NCBI GenBank assembly: GCA_018466975.1
Contig: CM031562.1
Span: forward strand, 1,054,001 to 1,118,000
Reading direction: 5' to 3'
Source of the DNA: Sparassis latifolia
Taxonomy: Eukaryota > Basidiomycota > Agaricomycetes > Polyporales > Sparassidaceae
DNA length: 64,000 nt
Shown: piece after piece, positions 44,568-55,492 of the stretch
How positions within the stretch are numbered: position 1 is the stretch's first letter
Layout: every line of letters starts with the position of its first letter
Made by a program: the position numbers and the translations under genes
Notes under the pieces: model-generated
What the model saw: the letters and a program-made list of their open reading frames with translations, nothing else
Database searches by the model: none
What the model was told of the DNA's origin: nothing

Positions 44568-46721
44568 TCACCCCCCCTCGAGCATCCCCACCGCCCTCTC
44601 CACATCCCCATCCACCGTCGTCTCCCACGCCCACTCCCAATTCCGCCGCACCCGCTTCGCCGCCTCCGCCAGCCCGCCCGCGAGCCCGGGAAAGTTCAGC
44701 GTGAACAGCAGCCCGTTCTCGCGCGAACCCCGCGCGACGCGCTGCGCGCACGGCCGCCGCACCGCGTCGTACGCCGCCAGCGCGCGCGGCAGCGTCTGCG
44801 CGCGCGTGCCCGCGTGGCCCAGCAGCGCCGCGAGGACGTACGCGTCCTGCGCGCGACGTCAGTCGAACGCGGGGAGAGTGTGAGGTGGGGACGCACCTCG
44901 ATGGCTTGCCCGGCGCCCGAGCCTTGGTACGGCATCATCGCGTGCGCCTGCGTCTGCGTGTCAGCGGAAGGGATGCGCGGGCTGAGCGGATGTGGCGTGT
45001 GCGCTCACCGCATCTCCGAGGAGCGCCACGCGCCCCGAGACGAACGACGGCAGCGGCGCGGTGGTGTGCACCGCCCACCGGCTCGGCCGCTCCACGAGCT
45101 GCAGCCCCATCAGTCCCGGCGTCACATTTAAAAAAAGGGCGCAGCCAGCGCACCTGCAGGAGCGCCCGCATCTCGGGCTCGAGCTGCGGGAAGTCGTCGA
45201 GGAACTCGGCGCGGGGCACGTCCTCGACCCACGCGCCGTCCACCGTCGTGTCCTCGAGCTCGTACCGCGCACGGAACGCGGCGAGGTTGATCAGCGTCCC
45301 GCGCGCGACGGGGTATATCGTGAATTGCTGCGGGGGGAGACGTGAGACGGGGACACCAAGCACGCCGGGACGCTCCGCACCGTGTCCTGCCCAAAATACT
45401 AGGCGGGCGTGAGGATATGCGCAGGAACCGAGAGGGCGGGAGAGACGCACGATCAACGACTCGCGCAGCACGCGGTGCCCCGGCAGACGCGCCTTGATGA
45501 GCTCCGTGGGGATCGTGGTGCGGTACGCGCAGGTCCCGCTCCACCGCGGCTCGGCTGCGCTAAGCAGCTGCGCCGCCTCTGCGTTGCTCTTGCCCTGCGC
45601 GAGCTCCCGCATGGCCGTCCGCCGCACGGCCGACTTGACGCCGTCCGCGCCGACGAGGACGTCCGCCGTGGCCGTGGTGCCGTCGGCGAAGTAGAGAATA
45701 AGCGGGGCGCCGGGGCGCGATGGCTGGTCGTACGATACCAGGCGCTTGCAGGTGTAGGTGCGCGTGCTGGGGGAGAGGTGGCGGAGGAGGACGGCCTGAA
45801 AGTCGGGGCGATGAAAGGGGATGAGGCCACCTGGGGTGCGGAATGTGTAGAAACTGAGGCCCTCTGGTTGGTCGCCCTTGCGGAAGGTGAATGCCGCCTC
45901 TGCAGTAATGCAAAACAGACAAAGGCAGGTTAGTAGCTGATTGGATCCTGCTAGAACCCTCTGCATAGGTCAGACCAGACCACCCCCGAGATACATCAAG
46001 AGCTAGCGGCGACAACTGACAGGCAATAATACGTCACTGGCCAACTTATTGGTAATAAATCGTGTCCGATCCCCCACGGCCGAAACCAGAAACACTAAGG
46101 AGAAATGACCAACGGCGAAATGTCGAGAAGAACGAGCCAGCACAGTGGCACGACTACCCAGGCGGTGTAGAACCCGATCAAAAACAGGGCAGCAGTAGCC
46201 CCCACGCGGTAGACTAAGAGTCATTTGGGTGTAAAGGGAGGGAAGGGGGAGTTAAAGACTGCACGGATTGAAAATTCACCGCTGCATAGGCCAACGAGCG
46301 GCACGTTTCATCGATGGCAACGAAGAGCCGGACGGCACGCCCGCCACGGCGGCTGGGCACCTGGTTCCAGCAGGCATATTCGACGGAGGGAGAAGATTCC
46401 GACACAAGAGCACTCACTCAGCTGTTCTTCGGGGGAGATGTCGGTGATCTTTGCGAGGTCGCGATGGAGGCCGAGGGCCTGCATGATCTTCCAGGTGCGG
46501 GGCCACATGCCGATGCCAGCACCGACCTCGGCGAACTCGCTGGCAGACTCGTAGACGTCGACGTGGATGTCGGGGTACCGAGCGAGAGCGACGGCGCAGG
46601 TGAGCCCGCCGACTCCGCCCCCGCTGGGCGACGCGTGCGCGTGAGTATCGGCATAAACAGGGTAGACGATGGCGACGCACCAGATGGCCACGGTGAATTT
46701 GGACTCTCCTGGTCCGCGCAT
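44568..46721 (-). CDS. FAD-dependent monooxygenase, salicylate-hydroxylase-like
   Basis: Flavoprotein hydroxylase of the PHBH-type class A family. ATG at 46721 starts MRGPGESKFTVAI; a short intron interrupts the FAD-binding GxGxxG motif, which reads CGGGVGGL after splicing. Exon 2 continues VDVYESASEFAEVGAGI and WPRTWKIMQALGLHRDL to 46418. Exon 3 starts near 45899 (AAFTFRKGDQPEGLSFYTF), after an unusually long 518-nt intron. It includes the DG motif DVLVGADGVKSAVRR. Further exons give QFTIYPVARGTLINL, PSRWAVHTTAPLPSF, then GRVALLGDA with AHAMMPYQGSGAGQAIE (second FAD-binding motif) and a C-terminal helix region, WEWAWETTVDGDVERAV, stopping at 44568-44570. TATAAAA (minus strand, 46765-46771) lies about 45 bp upstream. 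Such enzymes hydroxylate aromatic acids with NAD(P)H and O2; the substrate is not determined. The frame is intact throughout. Confidence 0.87.
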
Positions 46722-47400
46722 TGTGAGGGGGGCTATGGAGGCATGTGAGCGGCCTGGAGAGCGGTTTTATATGATGGGAGAAGTGGCGGAGTATGGAGTA
46801 GACTACGTCGCGGGGGGTGGGTAAGAGGATATGATCTGTCAGATTGAATTCAAGCGTCAGTTGGAGAAGGCAGAAGGATGGGAGAGACCGATCCGTGCGT
46901 GCGAGGGCATCACGAGAGATAATTGAATGCGGAAATGGCCGTGTCTGGAGGTGCGAGGGACACGGACTATCTCACCTCAATCAGTCTCCCGTACCCAGCC
47001 CTCACGCGCTCTGTCCCTTACAGACACCGTCCGTCTCGGCTGACCGCCTTCCTCCGCCACGACGAAGACTCGGCATCCCCCGTCTGATAACATCTCAGAT
47101 CTCAGATGCACCCCGTCACCCACAACTCATTCGACGCTGGCCCGACGCCACCTCCCTTCAAGCCTCCACCGCCGAGCAGCGTCCCGTCGCGCGCGCATTC
47201 CGTTCCGAACTTCCCTGTCCGTTGCTGTCGCTGCCGCATCGCGATCCACGGCTTTATTTCCTCACTTGGTCAGTAACTCGGGATCCGCGCGAATCTTCCT
47301 CCCGTCAGAAGCGAGCCCAATCTACGCTCTACAAAATCATCCTGTCGTTCTCCAGCCCACACTCGGTGTCCTGAACATTGTTCGAATGAATCTCAGCGGT
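46722..47400. other. Promoter of the monooxygenase and left flank of TIR element B
   Basis: Contains the TATA box of the monooxygenase (46765-46771, minus). An open plus frame at 46844-47374 is Arg/Ser/Pro-rich and has no motif; I do not call it a gene. The last nine bases, CTCAGCGGT, are the left target duplication of copy B. Confidence 0.45.
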
Positions 47401-47948
47401 GGATTTAGCCTATTCAGAAATCCAGTTGACGCAGAAACTCCCCCTGCTTTTGGTAATTTCGTGATGGCTCTGAAAAAAGTCGAAGACGCTCACCTGTCAA
47501 TGTTCGACAGCGGTCTCCTGGGTCCGCCGTCGAGCTCGGTGGGGGCGCACGCATTGGCCGGGTGCTAGCGTGGGCCGGTGTACCCCATGTCGTTCATCGG
47601 GTGACGCTCATTGCCTACCACGTCGAGTAGTGGTGTCCCATCGTTGTAAAGGTGAGCTGAAAAAGCTTTGTATAAGTGGGCATCATGTCGTACAGAGCCA
47701 AAGAGATGGCACACACCTAAATTCGACGATCGGCCATTGCTCGTCTTCTCCAATGACGACGCCGACGCGGTCCACCCTGTGCGACACGGTGAGCAATGAC
47801 GCGCGGTAGTCGGTGTTAGTGGTGGACGCCATCCTTGGCGCCCATTGACATTTCTTCGATGGTATTTCCGTCTTCGCATTTTTCTCTTCAGCAGTTCCGG
47901 GGGAAGGGGGTTTATTTTCCCGCGGGGGTTTTCTGAATAGACTCATCC
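47401..47948 (-). mobile_element. Non-autonomous TIR element, copy B (inverted relative to copy A)
   Basis: 548 bp, ends GGATTTAGCCTATTCAG and (reverse complement of right end) GGATGAGTCTATTCAG. Flanks are CTCAGCGGT (47392-47400) and CTCAGCGCT (47949-47957), an 8/9 match that fixes the same 9-bp target duplication length as in copy A. The interior is the diverged reverse complement of copy A, with all major blocks in order. A frame on the minus strand (TDYRASLL, VDRVGVVIGEDEQW) is also visible, with stops, in copy A, so the ancestor may have carried a coding fragment. Confidence 0.8.
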
Positions 47949-49320
47949 CTCAGCGCTCAGCGGTGGGTCTTTAGCGCTCTAGCGATCACCTGCAAGAAAG
48001 TTGCAAACACAAGCGCTGTATCCGCGCGCCGACCCAGAAAAGCGATGCCATCGCGAGCGCATCAGGGTGAACGCGATCGCGAACAATGCTGCATGCTTGA
48101 CGTTGAGACTGGTGCAGAAATCACATATATCGGAGCGTCCCTCGCCATTGACTGTGCTGAATAGATGCTGTCGGAGTGTGTGGTGCGTTGGGGGGCGCCA
48201 GCACACTCACTTGACGGTGTTGAATATGACGGAATACATATTCACGCAATGCTTGACGCGTTGTTGAAGGGCTCGGAATGGTGCCGCTGACGACCGGGGA
48301 TCAGGTTCAGGAAAGGCCTGCGTATCTTCTGCGGCTGTCTCTCCACTCTCCCCTGTCTCCCAATCTCCCAAGTCTCCGGGAGACTTGCGAGATTTGCTAT
48401 TTCACGTACGTTCTCGACTGGCGCTGCAGCGCTTGCCAACCGTAAGGCTGCCTTTCGTCCACCAGAGGCAAGCCAAAACGCAAGGGGTGAAAACTACCCC
48501 TTGCATTTTCGGATGCTCCCAGGACCCGACATATCCTCCAATCGTCCGATCCGCTTATTGCGGGTGAAAGCGGCCCTCGGAAAAGCCCGAACACCACAGC
48601 CAAAATGTCCAAACGAACCGCGATGACCGTGCACGCAAAAGTGGCGATCGATACTGGGGCGCGATCGGCATTAATGCGGACGAAAGGAGGAGCATCCAGC
48701 GACGCCGCTAGCCACGAGAGGACCGCCGGGAGGTCTCTCATCGCTGGACTTCGGTCGTGCTCATGTCTCGACGTCCACCGCCAACCGGACAAAATCCGTT
48801 TCTGCGGTCAAATCGGGTCGAAAGCGGCCAAATCTTGGCGATTCTAGATCGGACAAGCTGATGGTATGTGCCGGGATCTGATGTACTGCATAGTTCTGTT
48901 GCGTCTTGTGAGTCATCGCGGACTTTGGGACATTGACCAACTATCCCATACACACAGGCTCGCGAGGCGTACGATCTGAACGCTGTCCTGTAAAAACAAA
49001 ACATTTCTCTGGATAAGACAGATCAAAACCATCCATCGGCGATCGCAGGACACCCTGCACAGCACCGCACATGTGCACGTGAACACTACCGCTCGAGCCT
49101 CGTGCATGCGCCTCCGTTCTAAAATGCAGCACAACACCTCTTACGATTGCGTGCGAACTCTTGCCGAGCGCGAGCGCCATCTATCGATGGAAGCCGAGTA
49201 CTCACCCGCGTTGTCCCCCACCCTTCGTACACACCTCCTCCATCAGAACTCCAGTTGGCGTGAGAGCATGCTGTGGACCGCGTGGCGAGGAATGGCCCGC
49301 GCCCGACATTCGTGGTACCG
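47949..49320. other. Intergenic, no gene seen
   Basis: About 1.4 kb without supported genes. The right TSD of copy B is at its start. Open frames at 48397-48792 and 48605-48847 lack motifs. Confidence 0.4.
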
Positions 49321-50580
49321 TCCACGCACTCCCAGTATACTCATGCACCTTCAATACGCCTCGGCGCAGTAGCTTTGTTCCCCCAACGTTGGCTACGTCG
49401 AGAGACGTTTGGAACTCGAGTACGCACCATTTCCAAACCCCCTTCTTCCGTCGAGCGTGATAGAGGGCGCTACGCAGAGTCGGCCACGTCGCAGCGCCGG
49501 CATATTCTTGCACCCTGCATACGTCGTCGTACGGCCACAGACCCGTGCGCCAGTGTTCGCGTAATATTGGCCGACGTCACACCGACGTGCAGTCGAGGCG
49601 CCGGGCATGAGACGAGGAGCACCCGCACTCGGCAGGAATGCACCAGTCAGTCCGCCCACCAACACTGGACAGTGCTGACCACCCGTAAACTCCCGGCATA
49701 CCCGTGCACCTTCAACACGCCCCGGCACAGCTGCGTTGTCCTCCTAAGGTTGCGTACGTCAAGAGGCATTCGGAATTCGGGTACGTACCATTTCCGCCTT
49801 TGCGTCGTCGAGCGTGATAAAGGGTGCTACGCGGCGTCCGTGCGCTCCCGATATATTTTCGCGTTCTGCATATGTCGAACTGCGGCAACAAACCCGCGCC
49901 GAGGTTCGCATAATATTGGCGGATGCTGACAGTCACCCGTACGACCTATCGACGTCGAGTCGGGGAGCCAGGCATGAGACAAGGAGCAACGGCACTCAGC
50001 AGGAACGCACCATCTCCAGTCCCCCGCGGCCACTGGATAGCGCTGGCCACGTAGCACCATCCACGCACTCAAGGAATACCTATGCACCTTCAACACGTCT
50101 CCGCACAGCAGCATTGATCCCCCCAACGTTGTGTACGTCAAGAGACGTTTGGAATTCGAGTACGTACCATTTCCACCCCCTTCTGTCGTCGAGCGTGATA
50201 AAGGGTGTTACGCAGAGTCGGCCACGTCATAGCGTCCATGCGCCCCCGGTAGATTCTTGCATCTTGCATACGTCAAACAGGACCCACGCGCCAGGGTTCA
50301 CATAATATTGGCGGACGTATTGGCGGACGCCAACAGGTCACCCGTACGACCTATCGACATGAAGTCAGGGACCAGGCATGAGACAAGGAGCACCGGTAAT
50401 CGGCAGTAACGCACCATCTCCAGTCCCCCATGACCACTAAATAGTACTCTGACACGTAGCACTGTCCATGCACTCCCCGCATACCCATGCACCTTCAGCA
50501 CGTCACGGCAGAGCAGACCCCTGCATTGACTTGGTTCACCCATAGCTGCGTACGTCAAGAGCCCACGTACACCCGCTTGA
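49321..50580. repeat. Tandem repeat array, period about 360-405 bp
   Basis: The anchor ATGCACC/GTGCACC-TTCA recurs at 49344, 49705, 50083 and 50489 (spacings 361, 378, 406). Other blocks recur in the same order in each unit: CAACGTTG/AAGGTTGCGTACGTC, GTACGTACCATTTCC, GTCGAGCGTGATAAAGGG, CATAATATTGGCGGA, GGCATGAGACAAGGAGCA, and CAGGAATGCACCA-like. There are three full units and a fourth partial one. Frames in it differ between units and carry stops, so it is not a coding repeat. Internal variation suggests an old array. Confidence 0.8.
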
Positions 50581-53500
50581 CGTGTGCAAGCACAGTCATG
50601 TCGCGACGATGCGGGGACAGAAGGCTGGACTGCCAGCCTTCTCATGGCGCCTCTGCCGTCTTCCGTTCGCAGGCAAAACATTCGAAGCTCTGGTGGTTCA
50701 TATTTCACCGCGGTCTGGCCAGGGGTTTCGTCGCCAATTCACCGACCGACCCAGAATTTATCAGAAGCGGATATGGACACACCACGCTCGTTCGCGCGCG
50801 CCGGATTTTGGCGCCTCGCGTTTTCCTAGTATATGGCATTGGACGTCGGATCCGATCCTGACCTCACGATCGCCAACGTGCAAGGCCTCGACGCCATCCA
50901 CAATGCGCCCTGCTGCCAGCAAACCACCCTGCACTCACTAGATTTGTGACCCATAGAGGCTAGACATCCGAGCTCGACTCGCAGGAAAATGTCAACAGGA
51001 CTGCAGCCGAAGCCGCCGTCAAAACGTTCGTGTACATGCGGCCTTTGCGTGGCCTGCGAAATAGCAGCGCCTGATGGGTGGTACACCTCGCTACCGGTGG
51101 ATGAGGCGCAGCAGATCCCGAGCCCATCGGTGAGTTCATGTCCGCACACTAACCGCCCGGTCCGACGGGGACGGCGCTATCTTCGCACAGGATGGCACCG
51201 TGCAGCGCGTCCTGCGCGTGGAGATCAATGTTCTGTGTAGGCGGCGAAGCGACGGGGTGCGGACGACATGGGCATTTGAGTCCACCTACAATGTCATTGT
51301 TGCTACCGCGGGATCTCCGCCCGCGCTTTGCGCGGGATAGCATGTTTTTGACGCTTCAGAAAAAATCTAATACCATGAGGCAGCGTGTTGCCTCGGTACT
51401 CCCATCCGCTGACGCCTTGCGGACACGGCAGAACCAGGCGAAGGTTTTGGATCGAAGATGTGATAACGAGCATCCAGTTTTACATAGCGTTGCAGAGATA
51501 TAGACCACACGCACGTAATCTTCTTGCGCTTCCCGAACTTTGTGTTCCCCAGAAGCGTCGGGGAGCACATGCTTGTATTCACCTGTAAGGCCGTAATCTT
51601 GAACTGTAATCGCATCGTCGTCACAACAGACGTAATGAAACCGACAAGAATTCTGCGCACTCGACGAAATTGACTGGTGCACCGTCAGTTGTACGCGAGC
51701 TTGAGATGGCCCCAGCCTTGGAGCACGAAGCCTCGGTCCTCCAAATCGGAGCCCGGTCAATGCACGCTGACCAGCGACCACGCGGGACACGACCGACGCA
51801 GGCGCATGGTCGCCCTCCTCCTCCGCTCTCCGCCGCCGACGAGAACGCGTTAGCCCCGGGTGGTGAGAGCGTCCGTCCAAACCGTGCCACCCTCCGCGAA
51901 GCCCTCCGTGAAAATCGGCGTCCTGCCGTGGTGCCGCGGCGGAAATGATCACAGGGTACCGCGATAAGCCCGAATCGCGGACGCACCCGCGCTTGAGACG
52001 TGACAAAGTGTACGCGCTGATTAGTACTGCGCCCGGTGCGGCGGGCCCTATTGAGTCGCGTCGGAGGCATGGAAGAAAAGATTCGGGAGGTAATAAGTTG
52101 TGTGTGTACAATCGGTTGTCGGATACAGAATGTGCGATACGACCTCATAGCATGGTGCACCGCGTGGGTCTGGGTAGCCCGCAGAGGTTTTTTTAATCCC
52201 CTTGGGGCGCGCCGGGGTGTCGGCGGAGATGGGTGTCGATTGCAGGGAGAAGAGGGGAAGGCTTTTGGGGCCCCGACGACCGTCTCCAACTGGTGGCGGC
52301 TGAGGCGAGAGGCTGACAGCGAAGCAAGCGTACTTGGAGCCGTGAGGTGAAGTCTGCATGGACGCGAGTCGTCGCTGTATACAAATTCACGGAGGGCCCG
52401 CCGCGCACGAACCTGCAGGCGTGTTTCTGTGGGATCCAGGGACACCGCAGCCGTCAATGATCAATTAGCAAGGGACAAGGTAGCAGCGCGAGGTTCGAGG
52501 ACATGCACAGGCACTTCCTAGCCGCAGGGCTATGCTTCGTGGCGCCAAGAGGTCGATCTTGTACTCAATAATTACGCACCCAATATATTGCCGCTTCTAT
52601 GAATGACATGAGTTTGGATAGATGAAGCATCTGTGTCCCTCACTTATTTCGCCTGATGAGACTTCGAACTCCGCGTGGACACGCAGAGACAGTAATCATT
52701 GTATTTTTGACCACGTGGAGCCACACGCCTCGCCTCCAGGGTGTATTTCAGCATTATCGATGCCATGCCCGGTTTCCTAGCTGTTGAAAGCGGTTATCAT
52801 CCCATTTATCAACGTTCGGCGGAAGAAGACCCACAGGGTGTGCGTTGTTTTGGCGAAGCCCACCGCGTGAATGTGTAGTGTGGTGAGGTACGAGAACCCA
52901 AACTCCAGGCATTAGGCGTCAGACGAATTATTTTGTGGGACTACTGAGCGGGGCATCCGATCGGCCAAGTGCGAGAATGGCGCAGTAGCCGGGCGCCGGG
53001 CAATAGAGCTCAGGAATCAGGCTCCACGGACAGATCTGCAAGTATAAAAGCAAGGCCGCAATGTGGAAAACGAGTGTCTCACCCGTCATCCTTTGAAGTG
53101 TACGCAAGCCCCCCCTTTCCTGGCGCCCCCTCCCCTTGTTCTCTTACCATTACTCCCGCGATTCTTGCGCACACCCCACTCAAACCTGCTCACGCGTCGA
53201 GTAGATGCAGTGTCGACATGGTCTGATACGACATCCGGTCTGTAGATTGAAGGCCTGTGGCGTGGAGCGTCCTGACAGCAGGACATGTTGATGTGCGCAT
53301 TTCATTGCTCTACGAGGTATATCAGCTTCACCGTGGTCCGACTCCAGCTAGACGCGAGTGTGCCACACTCCGGCATTACAGGGCCCCTGCCAGCCTGTGC
53401 GTTCTGAACGTATTCTGCGCAAGAAATAGCACGGCGCTATTTCTCGCGGGAATTCGCCCAGCACTGCACATGGCTTCGCTTGCCATCCGAATCAAAGCTA

Positions 53501-54013
53501 CACCACAGACGACCTCGCACGAGACACACGGCATTCTGTGCGAGGCTTTTGCGCGGCTAGAGGATTCTGAGATGCTTACCTAGTGACAATTCTCTCGTTA
53601 TTTTCGTCCCAGGATTAGGGCATGCATGTGAATCAGTTGGTACACGCTGCAGTTGTTTCATCTGTAAACTTCGAAGGGGCTACATCTGTGCAATAGATAG
53701 ATAGACTTACCTTTATCTTTTCTTATTAACAATGCCTTCCCCTTTCCCCTTCACGATCGGATACCTAGGATGTTTTTGCCGTAGTGACACTCTACCACAC
53801 GCCTCCATGTCGAGCGCGTCGTTCTCTGTGATGAAACAATTTCACCTGGATTTGAAAATGTCCTCTGAGATGCCGGGAAGCGGCACAAACCATAACAAAC
53901 GGGTGCAACGGAAGCAGAGTCGCGTCGGGCACCTGACCGTGCAACCTAGTTCCACGTGGTGTGTTTCTCACAAGACTCGATAAGATTAGATGTACACCCT
54001 CCCTTTCGCCATC
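50581..54013. other. Gene-poor stretch upstream of VPS28
   Basis: About 3.4 kb. Long frames on the minus strand between 51356 and 52457 come from a GC-rich stop-poor tract, overlap each other in several frames and have Arg/Ser-rich composition without motifs. I see no repeat or RNA gene. Confidence 0.4.
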
Positions 54014-54974
54014 ATGTCCGGAATGACCACCCTCTTCTCTCTAGACGAAGAAGTGCGGCTGTACACCACCAACGCCGAGCGCGAGAAATATGGTCTGCTA
54101 GCGACGCTGTTTGGCATAGTCATCTCGCTAGACTACCTTGAGCGTGCGTATGTGCGCGATTCCGTGACCGCGGCCGAGTGCGTACCCAACCTAGCGTAAT
54201 CGTCGTGTGCCGTTCTGTAGGCTGAGCAATCTGGTTGAAGAGGTACTCTCCTGCGTGTACGCGGCTGCTATCTCAGTACAAGACTATGCTGAAGCTCGTA
54301 GGCGATACGGTACCTTCCATTGAGGAGTTTATGACCAAGTATCGGGTAGGTGCTTTGCTCTACATCTCACAGACCGCTCCTTCCAACTGACTCCTCTGTG
54401 ACTGTCGTATGTAGATGGATCACCCTGCAGCGTTGCACAGACTTAAAGTCGGTGTTCCGGCCACTGTTGAGCATTCGAGCGAGGCTGGACCTGAGACAGG
54501 CAAATGGGTCGCTGAAACGACGCAGGTACGCCTCACTGCTAACCATTTTCCGCGTATATCAACATTGATATTTGACATTGACAGAGCTTCATCACGTTCA
54601 TGGACGCGCTGAAGCTGCGCATGCGTGCGAAAGATCAGTTGCATCCTATTCTGCAGGAGCTCGTCACTGGGTACGCGCGGTTTAAAGGGAGTAAGGATTG
54701 GGAAGGAAGGAGCAAGATGGTCAGCTGGTATGATATCTGACGCTATACGTCCACTCTCATAGTCCTGATGCTTACACGTATTCAGGCTTATCACGCTAAA
54801 TGGTATGAAGGCATCGGAGGAAATCACGGAAGAGCAGTCGAGACAGGTGCGTACCTTCTAGTGGCAGTTCCACGCATGGGCTGAGATGTTGTTGCCGCTT
54901 AGTTGCTGTTCGACATCGAGCATGCATATGCTGAATTCTTCCGCAGTCTGAGCAGTAAAGAAGACGTGCCATGA
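54014..54974 (+). CDS. VPS28: Vps28, ESCRT-I subunit
   Basis: Subunit of ESCRT-I, which sorts ubiquitinated membrane cargo into multivesicular endosomes together with Vps23 and Vps37. Six exons: 54014-54177, 54243-54345, 54415-54525, 54585-54727, 54786-54846 and 54903-54974, totalling 654 nt (217 aa), close to the usual length. Family landmarks in order: LDEEVRLYTTNAEREKY, SLDYLERAYVRDSVTAAE, YSPACTRLLSQYKTML, PSIEEFMTKYRMDHPAALHR, then the C-terminal four-helix domain SFITFMDALKLRMRAKDQLH, KDWEGRSKMVSWLITLNGM and EQSRQLLFDIEHAYAEFF. All introns are GT-AG and phases fit. The start could also be the in-frame ATG at 53990; 54014 has A at -3 and gives a conventional N terminus. Housekeeping gene, intact. 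Confidence 0.93.
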
Positions 54975-55492
54975 CGATGGATCTTTCTGCTCCCACGGAC
55001 AGTACTAGTGCTACTGCGGCGGGAAAGAGTCCAGCGACTTATAGTATTGTACATTGAATTCTGTGTGTGTACTGGAATACCCAAGAATGACTGTCGTTCC
55101 CTATGGACGCTATTGATGCCAGAACATCATCATGTAATTTATGGAATTCGAATCTGCTCGCGCCGCGCCAGGTGTGCCCTAAGAGTACTGTTTGTGATGC
55201 GTTGCAATATCGTCTGCTGCGATCAAAGTCTGGTAGCATGGAACAAAAGCAAGGCAAGCGCAGATGGCAACAGAGAAAAGGCGGAGAAGGCGCATGGAGT
55301 ATCAAGGAGTCCGACACGGTTCTTCTGAGGAACGAAGGTTGAAGGAGAGTCTGCCCACGCTGCGTAACACTGCGCCGGCTATATGCGGCGGTGGACTCAA
55401 GCTCTCTCAGCCTTGTTTACATATATAACACCCGTTTCCCGGACTGCAGTGACCTTTTCATCTTCACCGACAGAACATCGACGTCGACGTCC
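54975..55492. promoter_or_regulatory. Promoter region of the HUA1-like gene
   Basis: No gene. GGCTATATGC (55377-55386) and CATATATAAC (about 55421-55430) are possible TATA elements 70-115 bp upstream of the next start codon. Confidence 0.4.

Noticed and set aside
44885..45966. Long frames on both strands over the monooxygenase
   Set aside because: High-GC exons leave several frames open. Only the one with GDA/GQAIE and DG motifs and correct splice joins is real.
46844..47374. 176-residue plus frame upstream of the monooxygenase
   Set aside because: Low-complexity Ser/Arg/Pro composition, no motif, and it overlaps the monooxygenase promoter and flank of the TIR element.
49321..50580. CRISPR-like array
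   Set aside because: The units are about 370 bp and diverged, without short identical repeats and unique spacers; the genome is eukaryotic.
51356..52457. Long minus-strand open frames (251 and 278 residues)
   Set aside because: They overlap each other in different frames within a GC-rich tract, are Arg/Ser-rich and show no motif, signal peptide or splice logic. Most likely stop-poor noncoding sequence.
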